Below, in pieces: positions 7,949 through 16,688 of a stretch of DNA of 45,305 nucleotides. The DNA comes from an uncultured Aquimarina sp. Lineage in GTDB: Bacteria; Bacteroidota; Bacteroidia; Flavobacteriales; Flavobacteriaceae. The notes under the pieces were generated by a model. It saw only the letters and a program-made list of their open reading frames with translations, was not told the origin of the DNA and searched no databases. How positions within the stretch are numbered: position 1 is the first letter of the stretch; each line of letters begins with the position of its first letter. The translations under genes and the position numbers were made by a program. The DNA lies in assembly GCA_947500845.1 (NCBI GenBank), contig CANMTP010000024.1, forward strand, positions 1-45,305, in the 5' to 3' direction.

Positions 7949-8713
7949 TTACATGCTGTGATAACCCAATAATGATTTATTTGAACCTAAAAAGTTTTCG
8001 GTATATTTTTTTGCCCTGTAACATGATTTTAAAAGAGGAATTCCTAATGCCAAATTTGCAGTAATTGCCGAAGAAAGAACACAACCGCTACCATGTTTTT
8101 CATAAATGTTTTGTCTCTTGGGGTTAAGGGTGAAATGACTTCCGTTTTTCATAAACAATTCATCTTTGCCAATAACATCTGTTCTGTGTCCTCCTTTTAA
8201 AAGGATATTTGTTTTCTTCTTCATATAATCAATTGTTTCTTGCAAACTTTTGTCTACATACAGTTTTTCTATCTCCTGATAATTTGGTGTTAACAAATAG
8301 ATTTTATCTAACACCTTATCCAGTTGGTGTACAGATTCTGGTTTTGGTGAAATTTCTTGAAAGCTGAAATGAGTACTTGACCTTATTATTGGGTCAAGAA
8401 TAATCTTTATTTCTTTGTTCTTTTCAATTAAAATATCAATGATTTCATTTAGTATCTTCCAACGTTGTACAATGCCAATTTTTACATGGGTTATTTTAAA
8501 CCGGTTACACAGGACTTCAATCTGTTTCTTTATCACATCAATATCGATCCAAAAACAAGCCTTAAAATCAATATCATTTTGAATTGTATTTGCAGTACAA
8601 ACTGATAACCCATATACTTTTAGAGCCTCAAATGTTTTGACATCTGCTGTAATTCCCGCTCCGCCAGATGGATCAAAACCAGCAATAGTGAGAACATATG
8701 GATGATTTTTCAT
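7949..8713 (-). CDS. thiD: Hydroxymethylpyrimidine / phosphomethylpyrimidine kinase ThiD
   Basis: A 254-residue ribokinase-fold enzyme that phosphorylates HMP and HMP phosphate to the diphosphate used by ThiE. The N-terminal TIAGFDPSGGAGITADVKTFEALKVYG and the C-terminal anion hole EKHGSGCVLSSAITANLALG are diagnostic, with KGGHR in the ATP-binding region. The gene lies 12 bases upstream of thiE within the operon. Confidence 0.96.
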   Translation of the reverse strand: MKNHPYVLTIAGFDPSGGAGITADVKTFEALKVYGLSVCTANTIQNDIDFKACFWIDIDVIKKQIEVLCNRFKITHVKIGIVQRWKILNEIIDILIEKNKEIKIILDPIIRSSTHFSFQEISPKPESVHQLDKVLDKIYLLTPNYQEIEKLYVDKSLQETIDYMKKKTNILLKGGHRTDVIGKDELFMKNGSHFTLNPKRQNIYEKHGSGCVLSSAITANLALGIPLLKSCYRAKKYTENFLGSNKSLLGYHSM

Positions 8714-8734
8714 AATTACTATTTTGCGAATGAA

Positions 8735-9334
8735 CTACTTCTTGATGGTTTTGAGTTTTTCATAAATAGTTTTAAAGCTTTTCAGTGAGTCTTTGGTATT
8801 CCAGATTCCTCCTAAAACTCCTACACCTTTAAATCCCAGATCAAAAGTTGCTTGTAATGTATTTTCATTAATTCCTCCCATCCCTATAACAAACTGATTT
8901 AGACCATTAACATCAAAGCTCTTTCCGAGATAACCTGCTTTGGAAATTGATTCGAAAACAGGGCTTAGCAAAACATAGTCAAAATCGACTGAACAATTTT
9001 TGATATCCTCGATAGAATGAAAAGAACTGCTTACTGTCAATCCTTTTTCTTTGTAATCATTCACATATATTTTTAAGGCCTTCTCTAGGCCTTCTCTTAA
9101 TCGCTCCTGTATATGTATACCTCTACATTTAAATGAGTTACCTAGTTCATGATATTGATGTAATACAATACGATTATGATATACCGGGTTAATTTTTTGA
9201 ATCAGCGCTTTATATCCTTCTAAGTCCAAAGTTGGTTTTCGGAAATGAAGTACTTCTAAATCGTTTTCAAAAAGTTTATTGATTTGATGAGCTTCGTTTT
9301 CTAATTCTCCCTCTGAGGTTAATACCAGTAACAT
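8735..9334 (-). CDS. TenI-like / second thiamine phosphate synthase family protein
   Basis: A 199-residue TIM barrel of the ThiE/TenI superfamily, shorter and more diverged than ThiE. Recognisable strands are EVLHFRKPTLDLEGY, NRIVLHQYHELG, CRGIHIQE, GLTVSSSFHSIEDI, FDYVLLSPVFESISKAGY and FVIGMGGINENTL. The HIQE, SPVFES and GMGGI segments fit TenI, which in B. subtilis is a thiazole tautomerase rather than a synthase. It sits between thiC and thiD. Tautomerase is the better guess, but a residual synthase role cannot be excluded. Confidence 0.8.
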   Translation of the reverse strand: MLLVLTSEGELENEAHQINKLFENDLEVLHFRKPTLDLEGYKALIQKINPVYHNRIVLHQYHELGNSFKCRGIHIQERLREGLEKALKIYVNDYKEKGLTVSSSFHSIEDIKNCSVDFDYVLLSPVFESISKAGYLGKSFDVNGLNQFVIGMGGINENTLQATFDLGFKGVGVLGGIWNTKDSLKSFKTIYEKLKTIKK

Positions 9335-9344
9335 ATCAATTGTT

Positions 9345-11204
9345 TTAGAGATATACGTTGCTTCCTTGTTCTTTAAACTCCTCGGCCTTTTCCTGCATGC
9401 CTGTTTCTATAGCTCTTTGATCGTCCATTTCTTTTTTGGCTGCATAATCTCGAACTTCTTGCGAGATTTTCATTGAGCAAAATTTAGGTCCGCACATACT
9501 ACAGAAATGGGCAATTTTTGCACCTTCTGCAGGCAATGTTTCATCATGATAAGCTCTGGCCAGTTCTGGATCAAGAGAAAGATTAAACTGGTCTTCCCAA
9601 CGAAACTCAAAACGGGCTTTACTTAATGCATCATCTCTGTGCTGAGCTCCCGGATGCCCTTTTGCCAAATCTGCCGCATGAGCTGCTAGTTTATATGTAA
9701 TTACTCCGGTTCGAACATCTTCTTTATTTGGCAAACCTAAATGCTCTTTTGGCGTTACATAGCATAACATAGCAGTACCATACCAGCCAATCATAGCTGC
9801 CCCGATTCCTGAAGTTATATGATCATAGCCCGGTGCAATATCGGTAGTTAGCGGTCCCAAAGTATAAAAAGGAGCTTCTCCACAGACTTCTATTTGTTTA
9901 TCCATATTTTCTTTGATCATATGCATAGGTATGTGCCCAGGTCCCTCAATAAAAGTTTGCACATCATGCTTCCATGCTATTTTTGTGAGTTCTCCAAGCG
10001 TCTCTAACTCAGCAAACTGCGCTTCGTCATTAGCATCTGCAATACATCCAGGGCGTAATCCATCCCCAAGTGAAAAAGCAACATCATAAGCTTTCATGAT
10101 TTCACAAATTTCTTCAAAATGTGTATATAAAAAACTCTCTTGATGATGTGCCAAACACCATTTGGCCATAATCGATCCTCCTCGAGAAACAATACCTGTA
10201 ATTCTTTTGGCAGTCATAGGTACGTACGCTAATCGTACTCCTGCATGAATGGTAAAATAATCTACTCCTTGTTCTGCTTGCTCGATCAAAGTATCTTTAA
10301 AAATTTCCCAAGTCAGGTCTTCGGCTTTGCCTTTTACCTTTTCTAAAGCCTGATAAATTGGTACTGTTCCAATAGGCACTGGTGAGTTACGAATGATCCA
10401 TTCTCGGGTTTCATGAATATTCTTGCCCGTAGATAAGTCCATAATATTATCGGCTCCCCAACGGCAAGCCCAAACTGCTTTTTCTACTTCTTCTTCAATA
10501 CCGGATGTTGTAGCAGAATTACCAATATTGGCATTAATTTTTACCAGAAAGTTTCTACCAATAATCATCGGCTCACTTTCTGGATGATTTATATTGGAAG
10601 GGATTACTGCTCTTCCTTTGGCAACCTCATCTCTTACAAATTCTGGAGTAATAACTTCTGGGGTACTTGCTCCAAAATCTTGTCCTGGATGTTGTTCTGA
10701 AATACGTTTTGCCTGGTGTATTTTTTGATTTTCCCGAATGGCTACATATTCCATTTCAGGAGTAATAATGCCTTGTTTTGCATAATACATTTGCGAAACA
10801 TTCTTGCTTTTTTTTGCCTTCTTTGGTTTTCGAATGTATTTGAATCGTATGGGATCCAAACTGGAATTCTCTAATCTCTCATTACAATATTTTGAAGAAA
10901 AATTATCTAACTCCTCAACATCTCCTCGATCCATTACCCACTGTTCCCGTATTCGCTTTATACCTTTATGTACATCAATTTTCTCCAAAGGATCTGTATA
11001 TGGCCCGCTGGTATCATAAATAGTTACCGGTTGATTTGGTGTTTTTTTTCCTGTAAAACTATCAAGGGTATCATCTAAGGAAACCTCCCGCATAGCGACA
11101 TTGATTTGTGGGTAGATATTTCCTTTAACATAGATTTTTTTTGAATTCGGAAATGGTTTGGTAGTAATCCTGTTTACTTGTGATACGGGACTTTTTTTCT
11201 TCAT
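9345..11204 (-). CDS. thiC: Phosphomethylpyrimidine synthase ThiC
   Basis: A 619-residue enzyme of full family length. It rearranges aminoimidazole ribotide to HMP phosphate using S-adenosylmethionine and a 4Fe-4S cluster held by the C-terminal CSMCGPKFC motif. Other family blocks are MYYAKQGIITPEMEYVAIRE, NANIGNSATTSGIEEEVEKAVWACRWGADNIMDLSTGKNIHETREWIIRNSPVPIGTVPIYQ, and EGPGHIPMHMIKENM. It follows thiS by 37 bases and is the main committed step under the TPP riboswitch. Confidence 0.98.
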   Translation of the reverse strand: MKKKSPVSQVNRITTKPFPNSKKIYVKGNIYPQINVAMREVSLDDTLDSFTGKKTPNQPVTIYDTSGPYTDPLEKIDVHKGIKRIREQWVMDRGDVEELDNFSSKYCNERLENSSLDPIRFKYIRKPKKAKKSKNVSQMYYAKQGIITPEMEYVAIRENQKIHQAKRISEQHPGQDFGASTPEVITPEFVRDEVAKGRAVIPSNINHPESEPMIIGRNFLVKINANIGNSATTSGIEEEVEKAVWACRWGADNIMDLSTGKNIHETREWIIRNSPVPIGTVPIYQALEKVKGKAEDLTWEIFKDTLIEQAEQGVDYFTIHAGVRLAYVPMTAKRITGIVSRGGSIMAKWCLAHHQESFLYTHFEEICEIMKAYDVAFSLGDGLRPGCIADANDEAQFAELETLGELTKIAWKHDVQTFIEGPGHIPMHMIKENMDKQIEVCGEAPFYTLGPLTTDIAPGYDHITSGIGAAMIGWYGTAMLCYVTPKEHLGLPNKEDVRTGVITYKLAAHAADLAKGHPGAQHRDDALSKARFEFRWEDQFNLSLDPELARAYHDETLPAEGAKIAHFCSMCGPKFCSMKISQEVRDYAAKKEMDDQRAIETGMQEKAEEFKEQGSNVYL

Positions 11205-11241
11205 GGTATGAGTTTTAAGTTTTTTGAAAAGTTTTGTGCCG

Positions 11242-11442
11242 CTAACCTCCTTGAGTGGCTTTTATGATAGTAATATTATCAGAACTTTGTATCAAAGTCT
11301 GACCCCATTTTTCTTTGGTGATAATTTTGTTATTAACAGCAATAGCAATACCATTAGAAGATACATTTAACTGTTCCAGTAAGGTTGAAATGGAGCTACT
11401 TTTTGAAATAACTTGAGATTGATTGTTTATGTTTATGGTCAT
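11242..11442 (-). CDS. thiS: Sulfur carrier protein ThiS
   Basis: A 66-residue ubiquitin-like carrier from the ATG at 11442. The frame stays open upstream, but that part contains the riboswitch terminator and has no homology. It begins MTININNQ and ends IIKATQGG; the terminal Gly-Gly is adenylated and converted to the thiocarboxylate that supplies sulfur to ThiG. It is the first gene of the operon. The ThiF-type activating enzyme is not in this window. Confidence 0.94.
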   Translation of the reverse strand: MTININNQSQVISKSSSISTLLEQLNVSSNGIAIAVNNKIITKEKWGQTLIQSSDNITIIKATQGG

Positions 11443-11495
11443 ATTTTTTAAATTAATTCCATAAACTTTAGGTCGTATATACCTATTTTGAAGAA

Positions 11496-11521
11496 GAAAA
11501 ATCACATAAACCGTTTGTGAT
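11496..11521 (-). terminator. Riboswitch-controlled terminator ahead of thiS
   Basis: On the minus strand ATCACA, nine bases, TGTGAT is followed by TTTTCTTCTTC. It lies six bases past the TPP aptamer and before the thiS ATG, as expected for a transcription-termination expression platform. Confidence 0.65.
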
Positions 11522-11526
11522 CTTAA

Positions 11527-11608
11527 CTTTTCCCTTCGCCGGCATTAACCGTATCAGGTTCAAAGGGTATTTCTCAGACCTGGACAGAAATCCAGGACAC
11601 CCCTAAAG
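11527..11608 (-). promoter_or_regulatory. TPP riboswitch (THI element) of the thi operon
   Basis: On the minus strand the conserved TPP aptamer pieces occur in order: GGGGTG, a P3 hairpin (CCTGGA / TCCAGG), CTGAGAAATACCC, TTTGAACCTGATACGG, TTAATGCCGGCGAAGGGA. This is a compact, canonical aptamer. A TAnnTTTA candidate -7 box lies at 11619-11626. Confidence 0.96.
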
Positions 11609-11631
11609 TCTATATATATAAAGGTAATAAA

Positions 11632-11664
11632 ACTATGGCTTAAAATAATTTTAAGCCATGGTTT
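11632..11664 (-). terminator. Terminator after the TonB-dependent receptor
   Basis: AACCATGGCTTAAAAT pairs with ATTTTAAGCCATAGTT and is followed by TTATT on the minus strand. It begins directly after the receptor stop codon and separates that gene from the thi operon promoter. Confidence 0.75.
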
Positions 11665-11667
11665 TAA

Positions 11668-13857
11668 CTAAAATTTTAGCGTTGCTCCTACCAGAAAGTT
11701 GATTCCTGCTTGAGGATAAAAACCGGTAAAATATGTTGTTCTCACTCCTGTTGGACTTTGATTATCAGGAACGTCACCCAAAGCAAAAGAATAGCCATTT
11801 GACTCATATTCGAGATCAAATATATTATTAACTAATCCTGTAAACACAATGGATCTGAAAACAGAGACTTCTTTAATCTCATAAACAATGTTCAAATCGT
11901 TAACAAAGAAGCTATCTAGTTTTAGATCGTCATTATCCAAGTTACTAAGATGTTGTTCTCCCACATATTTTGAAAGAAATCCTAGTTGTAAACCTTTTGT
12001 TGGTTGGTAAATCAACATGTTACCCGCAACTATACTTGGAGAATATGAAATTTCTGTATCTCCAAGATTAGTAACAGCACCATCTACAGTGGCAACAAAA
12101 TCTTTGTTTTTATTAGTACTAAGAGCAATATTAGGTTTAATTCTAAATGAATTTAACAGTTGGATATCAGCATCAATTTCTATCCCTAAACGATAACTTT
12201 CTCCGCTGGTTTCCCGAATTGGTGCTCCCACATCATCTAATGCACCAGTTAATACTAACTGATTTCTATATTGCATATAGTAAAGGTTTGTATTTACAAC
12301 TGTTCTTTTATTGTTGTATCGCCATCCTAATTCAAAATCATTTAAGGTCTCGGCAGTGTTGATCCCATTCTCAAAATCATCTCTTCTTGGCTCCCTATTC
12401 GCTCTTGCATAAGAAGTATATAATTGATTTGAGGGATCAATCTGATAGGTAAGACCGGCTTTTGGATTAAAGAAATTAAAGTTTTCGTCAACTTCTAGTG
12501 GTTCTCCAGTCGAAGCATCGCCAGTAGTTTCATAATTTACAAATCGCCCTTGTAGATCTAAAAAAGTACTCCACTGATCATTAATCCTATAGGTAGCTTT
12601 TCCAAAAATCGTGAATTCATCTTTTTTTCCGTTTCCGAAGTAATAATTATCACGTATTTCAGACCCTCCAGCATTTTGAGCCCAAATGACTTCACCAAAG
12701 TGATCCCCATCATAATGACTATAATATGCCCCAAAATCAATATCTGCGCTGTTATTTTTATAATTTGCAGTAGCATTAACCACATAAAAGTCATTATCTA
12801 ACCATCTACGACGTACTAGATCTGTTGTATTAATTGTTTCTCCTCCTATTACTATAGGCGTAAAATCATAATCAGCAAAAGCTTCGTCTTCTTTATACTG
12901 TTCAAAAAATCCTCGCCCATAGGTATAATTTAATCCCAGGTTTGTAGACCAATGATTATCATACCTTTGATTCCAATGCAATTGATAATGATCCTGTTTG
13001 TAATCATCAACTTCATTATCATAAAAACGAGTATTCCCCTCTTCATCGGTATATTGTCCTATGGGGTTAAAAGTTCTATCCCTTTCTAAAGTTTGTGCAT
13101 CTATACCATCCCAGGATTGGTAAGTGATATTATGTCCTCCAAAAGTTATGGCTTTTATTAATGTATTGTCATCTACATAAGAGCCTTGTAAAAAGTAAGA
13201 TTTTAAGTCTGCAAAAGCTCGATCTACGTATCCATCTGATACAATATTTGATAGACGGCCTGCAATCTCAATATTTTCATTAATTAATCCGGTACTAAAC
13301 TTAACATTATGTCTTCGGGTGCCGAATGAGCCAAAAGAGTTTGAAATTTCTGCATTTGCAATTTCTGAGACAGCATCGGTAAGTAAGTTTAAACTTGCTC
13401 CAAAAGCACCAGAACCATTAGTCGAGGTACCTACTCCTCTTTGCAACTGTAAATCCTCGATTGAAGATGCAAAATCCGGTAAGTTCACCCAGAAAGTACC
13501 TTGACTCTCTGCATCGTTAAAAGGTATTCCGTTTAGAGTGACATTCACCCTTGACGCATCACTACCCCTAACTCTTATATACGTATATCCAATTCCTGTT
13601 CCGGCATCAGTGGTCGTTACCACTCCTGGTAAGTAATTCAAAAGAATAGGGATATCCTGACCAAGATTACGCTCTGCAAGTTCTTCTTTTGATATATTAG
13701 AATGAGTTATGGGTGAATCTGCATCAACACGTACAGATTTTACAAGAACTTCATCCAGCTTTTCAACAGTATTTGATAAAGAATCTTTTTGTTTTTCCTG
13801 AGCCCATATGTTTATACTCAGTGTCGAAAGTGTAAGATAAAATAACACATTTTTCAT
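11668..13857 (-). CDS. TonB-dependent outer membrane receptor, probable thiamine or precursor uptake
   Basis: A 729-residue receptor. The signal peptide (MKNVLFYLTLSTLSINIWAQ) is followed by a plug domain (residues about 45-160: LGQDIPILLNYLPGVVTT, GYTYIRVRGSDASRVNVTLNGIPFNDAESQGTFWVNLPDFASSIEDLQLQRGVGTSTNGSGAFGASLNL) and a 22-strand-type barrel ending in GINFLVGATLKF. It has no N-terminal carboxypeptidase-like domain of the SusC kind. The TPP riboswitch in its leader and the adjacent thi operon imply uptake of thiamine, its phosphates or a precursor. Such riboswitch-linked receptors are known in Bacteroidota (OMthi); this identification is from context rather than from a substrate motif. Confidence 0.9.
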   Translation of the reverse strand: MKNVLFYLTLSTLSINIWAQEKQKDSLSNTVEKLDEVLVKSVRVDADSPITHSNISKEELAERNLGQDIPILLNYLPGVVTTTDAGTGIGYTYIRVRGSDASRVNVTLNGIPFNDAESQGTFWVNLPDFASSIEDLQLQRGVGTSTNGSGAFGASLNLLTDAVSEIANAEISNSFGSFGTRRHNVKFSTGLINENIEIAGRLSNIVSDGYVDRAFADLKSYFLQGSYVDDNTLIKAITFGGHNITYQSWDGIDAQTLERDRTFNPIGQYTDEEGNTRFYDNEVDDYKQDHYQLHWNQRYDNHWSTNLGLNYTYGRGFFEQYKEDEAFADYDFTPIVIGGETINTTDLVRRRWLDNDFYVVNATANYKNNSADIDFGAYYSHYDGDHFGEVIWAQNAGGSEIRDNYYFGNGKKDEFTIFGKATYRINDQWSTFLDLQGRFVNYETTGDASTGEPLEVDENFNFFNPKAGLTYQIDPSNQLYTSYARANREPRRDDFENGINTAETLNDFELGWRYNNKRTVVNTNLYYMQYRNQLVLTGALDDVGAPIRETSGESYRLGIEIDADIQLLNSFRIKPNIALSTNKNKDFVATVDGAVTNLGDTEISYSPSIVAGNMLIYQPTKGLQLGFLSKYVGEQHLSNLDNDDLKLDSFFVNDLNIVYEIKEVSVFRSIVFTGLVNNIFDLEYESNGYSFALGDVPDNQSPTGVRTTYFTGFYPQAGINFLVGATLKF

Positions 13858-13879
13858 TCGTAAATGATTTTTTACGAAT
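13856..13879 (-). promoter_or_regulatory. Start-codon hairpin of the TonB receptor gene
   Basis: ATTCGTAAA and TTTACGAAT form a perfect 9-bp dyad whose 3' arm, in the RNA, ends in the AU of the AUG. Just upstream, ACCCCTTT (13881-13888) is complementary to AAAGGGGT at the 5' side of the riboswitch aptamer. This could be a translation-blocking expression platform. Confidence 0.5.
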
Positions 13880-14009
13880 AAAAGGGGTAATTATTCTATT
13901 GTTAAAAATTTAATAACTGCTTGATGGCCTATTGATATGAGTTTGGTATCAGCTAGATAATCATCCTCCACACCATCTCGCACGTCGCAAAAAATACTTA
14001 GTATATTTG

Positions 14010-14148
14010 CTCTGCTGTCCCTTGGCAGCATTACCTGCCCAGGTTCATTGGGTATGATCTCAGCCTATTCGAGCTGTGAGTTATGAGTTATGAGTTAAAA
14101 AACTCAAAACTCTGGACTCAAAAACTGGAAAAAAGCACCCCTTTGAGA
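14010..14148 (-). promoter_or_regulatory. TPP riboswitch with expanded P3 arm
   Basis: On the minus strand CTCAAAGGGGTGC (14147-14135) is separated by about 70 bases from GGCTGAGATCATACCC, AATGAACCTGGGCAGG, TAATGCTGCCAAGGGA, the conserved TPP aptamer pieces. The insert occupies the P3 position and contains GAGTTTTGAGTT pairing with AACTCATAACTC, part of a tandem ACTCATA repeat. A -7 box (TATTTTTG, 14164-14157) puts the transcript start just before the aptamer. Confidence 0.88.
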
Positions 14149-14156
14149 TTTCGGGT

Positions 14157-14164
14157 CAAAAATA
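14157..14164 (-). promoter_or_regulatory. -7 box for the TonB receptor leader
   Basis: TATTTTTG on the minus strand matches TAnnTTTG and lies about ten bases upstream of the aptamer. No clear -33 TTG is seen. Confidence 0.45.
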
Positions 14165-14261
14165 CTATGTTTTGTTGATTTATTGTAACTTTATTTAATG
14201 GAATGTCAAATAAACAATGCTTTTTGATTTTTTTAGTTATTATAATAGGTAAAATAAGAAG

Positions 14262-16688
14262 ATGAAGAATACGAAAAGATCGGTTACCTTTAAAATCATT
14301 GCGGGATATTTGCTTGCGGGGGTACTTGCTGTGACTGCTTTTTGGATAATTTATCGCCAAATAACCAACTATACACAAATTACAGAGATAAAAAGTGAAA
14401 ACAACGAGAAGTTATTCTTGGTTGGAGAAGCGATTACAGGATTGTACGAAGCGGAAAGTCTAACAAGAAACATTATACAAACTTCTGATATCATAAAATT
14501 TGAAACGTACAAAGCAAAGATAGACACGATACTTAAGACAATTAACAAAGTCTCTGAAATATCAGATGACACCCTGCAAACCAAAAAAATTGACAGTATC
14601 AAAGATCTTATCGATAGTAAAAACAAAAACCTTGAAGAGCTTGTTAGAATTTATGAGCAACGAAAACAAAAAGGGCTATACGAGACTGCAATTGATGAAC
14701 TAAAAAAGGTAAATAAAAGTTTTGGAGGATATGACAATTATGATGAAAGATTCAGAAAATATGATGCCCGTACCAAAAGAGCACTTATTGATATTCTTGA
14801 ATACACAAAAAGGGACAATGCTAAACGACTAACCAACCAAACAGTTGATTCTCTGGCAACATCGGTAAAACAGGTTCTGGCAGAACTTGAAGAAAAGGAT
14901 AGAAAATACAAACGTGAAATCTCGGCAAAGGAGGATAATCTTCTTAAGAATGATCAGATTATTACTAAACAATTAAGAGATTTACTTGCTGCTATTGAAC
15001 GAAACGAAAGAAAGCAATATTTCGCCCGTCTGGATGCTTCTAATGAAGTGTTAGAAACAACTTCAAATATCATATTAATTATTGCTGCTATTAGTTTCTT
15101 GATTGCAATTATTTTCTTATTTCTAATTACCAAAGATATTTCTAAAAGTCAGAAATACCGTAACGAACTTGAAGCAGAAAAAACGTATACCGAATCTCTT
15201 TTAAAAACACGTGAATCCCTCATAAATACTGTTACACACGATCTTCGTTCTCCATTAAATACAGTAATTGGATATTCGGACTTACTAGAAAGAACAGGGT
15301 TAAATAATAAGCAAAAACATTATCTGGATCATTTAAAAAAATCGTCAGACTATATCCTTCATCTGGTAAACGACCTTCTTGATTTATCCAAACTTGAAGC
15401 TGGCAGAATGATAATTGAAGAGTTACCATTCTCTCCCAAGAAACTTATCGAAGACACTATATCAAGCGTAATTCCTATTAATGACAAGAAAAATTTAGAT
15501 GTTTTTATTCGCTCTGATGATCAATTGAAAAAACAATTTCTAAGTGACCCTTTCAGAATCAAGCAAGTGCTAACCAATCTGGTAAATAACGCTTATAAAT
15601 TTACTGACGAAGGTGCAATTACTGTTGAAAGTAAAATTATTGAAAATGGATTAGGTGAAAAACAATTAGTTGTTTCTGTAAAGGATACTGGAATTGGTAT
15701 TACAAAAGAACAACAAAAATATATATTTGAAGAGTTTTCACAAGGGGATGAAAATACCGAAAAAAGATATGGAGGATTTGGTCTGGGTCTTGCCATTACC
15801 AAAAAAATAATTGAGTTACTCGATGGTACCATTAGTTTAGATAGTGAACCTAATAAAGGAAGTGAATTTACCTTTCAGATTCCCATAAAGCTTTCAAACT
15901 CACTAGCTCCTGAAGAAGAGCACGAGGTTCTTGAAATACAAAGTTTTTCGAATAAAAAAGTTCTGATTGTTGATGATGATCCCAGTCAGCTCGCATTAAC
16001 CAGTGAAGTTGCTTCTTTGGCAGGACTATCGTATGATGTCTGTGAAAATGGTATTGAAGCTATTTCATTTTTACAAAACAATGAATATGATCTAGTCCTC
16101 ACTGATATTCAAATGCCAAAAATGGATGGATTTGAACTACTAAAAACTATAAAAAATAATTCATCATATTCTAATTTACCGGTAATCGCATTATCAGGAA
16201 GAACGAGTACCTCTTTTACAGAGTATCAAGAAGCAGGATTTTCTGGAAGCTTAAGAAAACCCTATGCACCAGGAGAACTTATTGATCTTATCGCTGAAAT
16301 TTTAAGTGTTGATTTGGTAGCATATCCAAGTACTACATCTGACGAAGATTCGAAAGAAGCATATTCTCTGGAAGACCTGATGCTTTTTGCACACGGTGAT
16401 TCTGATTCCTTATATGCAATTTTGGATACATTTTATGAAAGTACAATTGAGAATGTGAAAGAGTTAAAATTGAAGGTTAAAGAGGAAGATATTAGCGGTA
16501 TCAAAAAAATTGCGCATAAAATGCTTCCCATGTTTAAGCAAATAAAGGCAAAAGATGTTGTTCCTATTTTGATAAAATTAGAGCATCCCGATCAGTATGA
16601 GTTGCATAAAGAATCAATAGTGTATTTAACCAAGAGTGGAATCGAAAAAATAGAAGATTTAATAAGTAAACTTAAAGTCGAAAATTAA
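14262..16688 (+). CDS. Hybrid sensor histidine kinase with receiver and Hpt domains
   Basis: An 808-residue hybrid kinase. A membrane helix at about 10-28, a long helical sensor region rich in charged residues (about 35-260), a second membrane helix at about 265-288, then HisKA with VTHDLRSPLNTVIGYSDLL (His326), HATPase (NLVNNAYKF, DTGIGI, GFGLGLAITKKI), a receiver domain (VLIVDDDPSQ ... DLVLTDIQMPKMDG, Asp615) and a C-terminal Hpt domain (IAHKMLPMF, His752). This arrangement supports a His-Asp-His-Asp phosphorelay. The final acceptor may be the sigma-54 regulator encoded tail to tail at 16685-18034; that pairing is inferred from position. Confidence 0.94.
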   Translation: MKNTKRSVTFKIIAGYLLAGVLAVTAFWIIYRQITNYTQITEIKSENNEKLFLVGEAITGLYEAESLTRNIIQTSDIIKFETYKAKIDTILKTINKVSEISDDTLQTKKIDSIKDLIDSKNKNLEELVRIYEQRKQKGLYETAIDELKKVNKSFGGYDNYDERFRKYDARTKRALIDILEYTKRDNAKRLTNQTVDSLATSVKQVLAELEEKDRKYKREISAKEDNLLKNDQIITKQLRDLLAAIERNERKQYFARLDASNEVLETTSNIILIIAAISFLIAIIFLFLITKDISKSQKYRNELEAEKTYTESLLKTRESLINTVTHDLRSPLNTVIGYSDLLERTGLNNKQKHYLDHLKKSSDYILHLVNDLLDLSKLEAGRMIIEELPFSPKKLIEDTISSVIPINDKKNLDVFIRSDDQLKKQFLSDPFRIKQVLTNLVNNAYKFTDEGAITVESKIIENGLGEKQLVVSVKDTGIGITKEQQKYIFEEFSQGDENTEKRYGGFGLGLAITKKIIELLDGTISLDSEPNKGSEFTFQIPIKLSNSLAPEEEHEVLEIQSFSNKKVLIVDDDPSQLALTSEVASLAGLSYDVCENGIEAISFLQNNEYDLVLTDIQMPKMDGFELLKTIKNNSSYSNLPVIALSGRTSTSFTEYQEAGFSGSLRKPYAPGELIDLIAEILSVDLVAYPSTTSDEDSKEAYSLEDLMLFAHGDSDSLYAILDTFYESTIENVKELKLKVKEEDISGIKKIAHKMLPMFKQIKAKDVVPILIKLEHPDQYELHKESIVYLTKSGIEKIEDLISKLKVEN

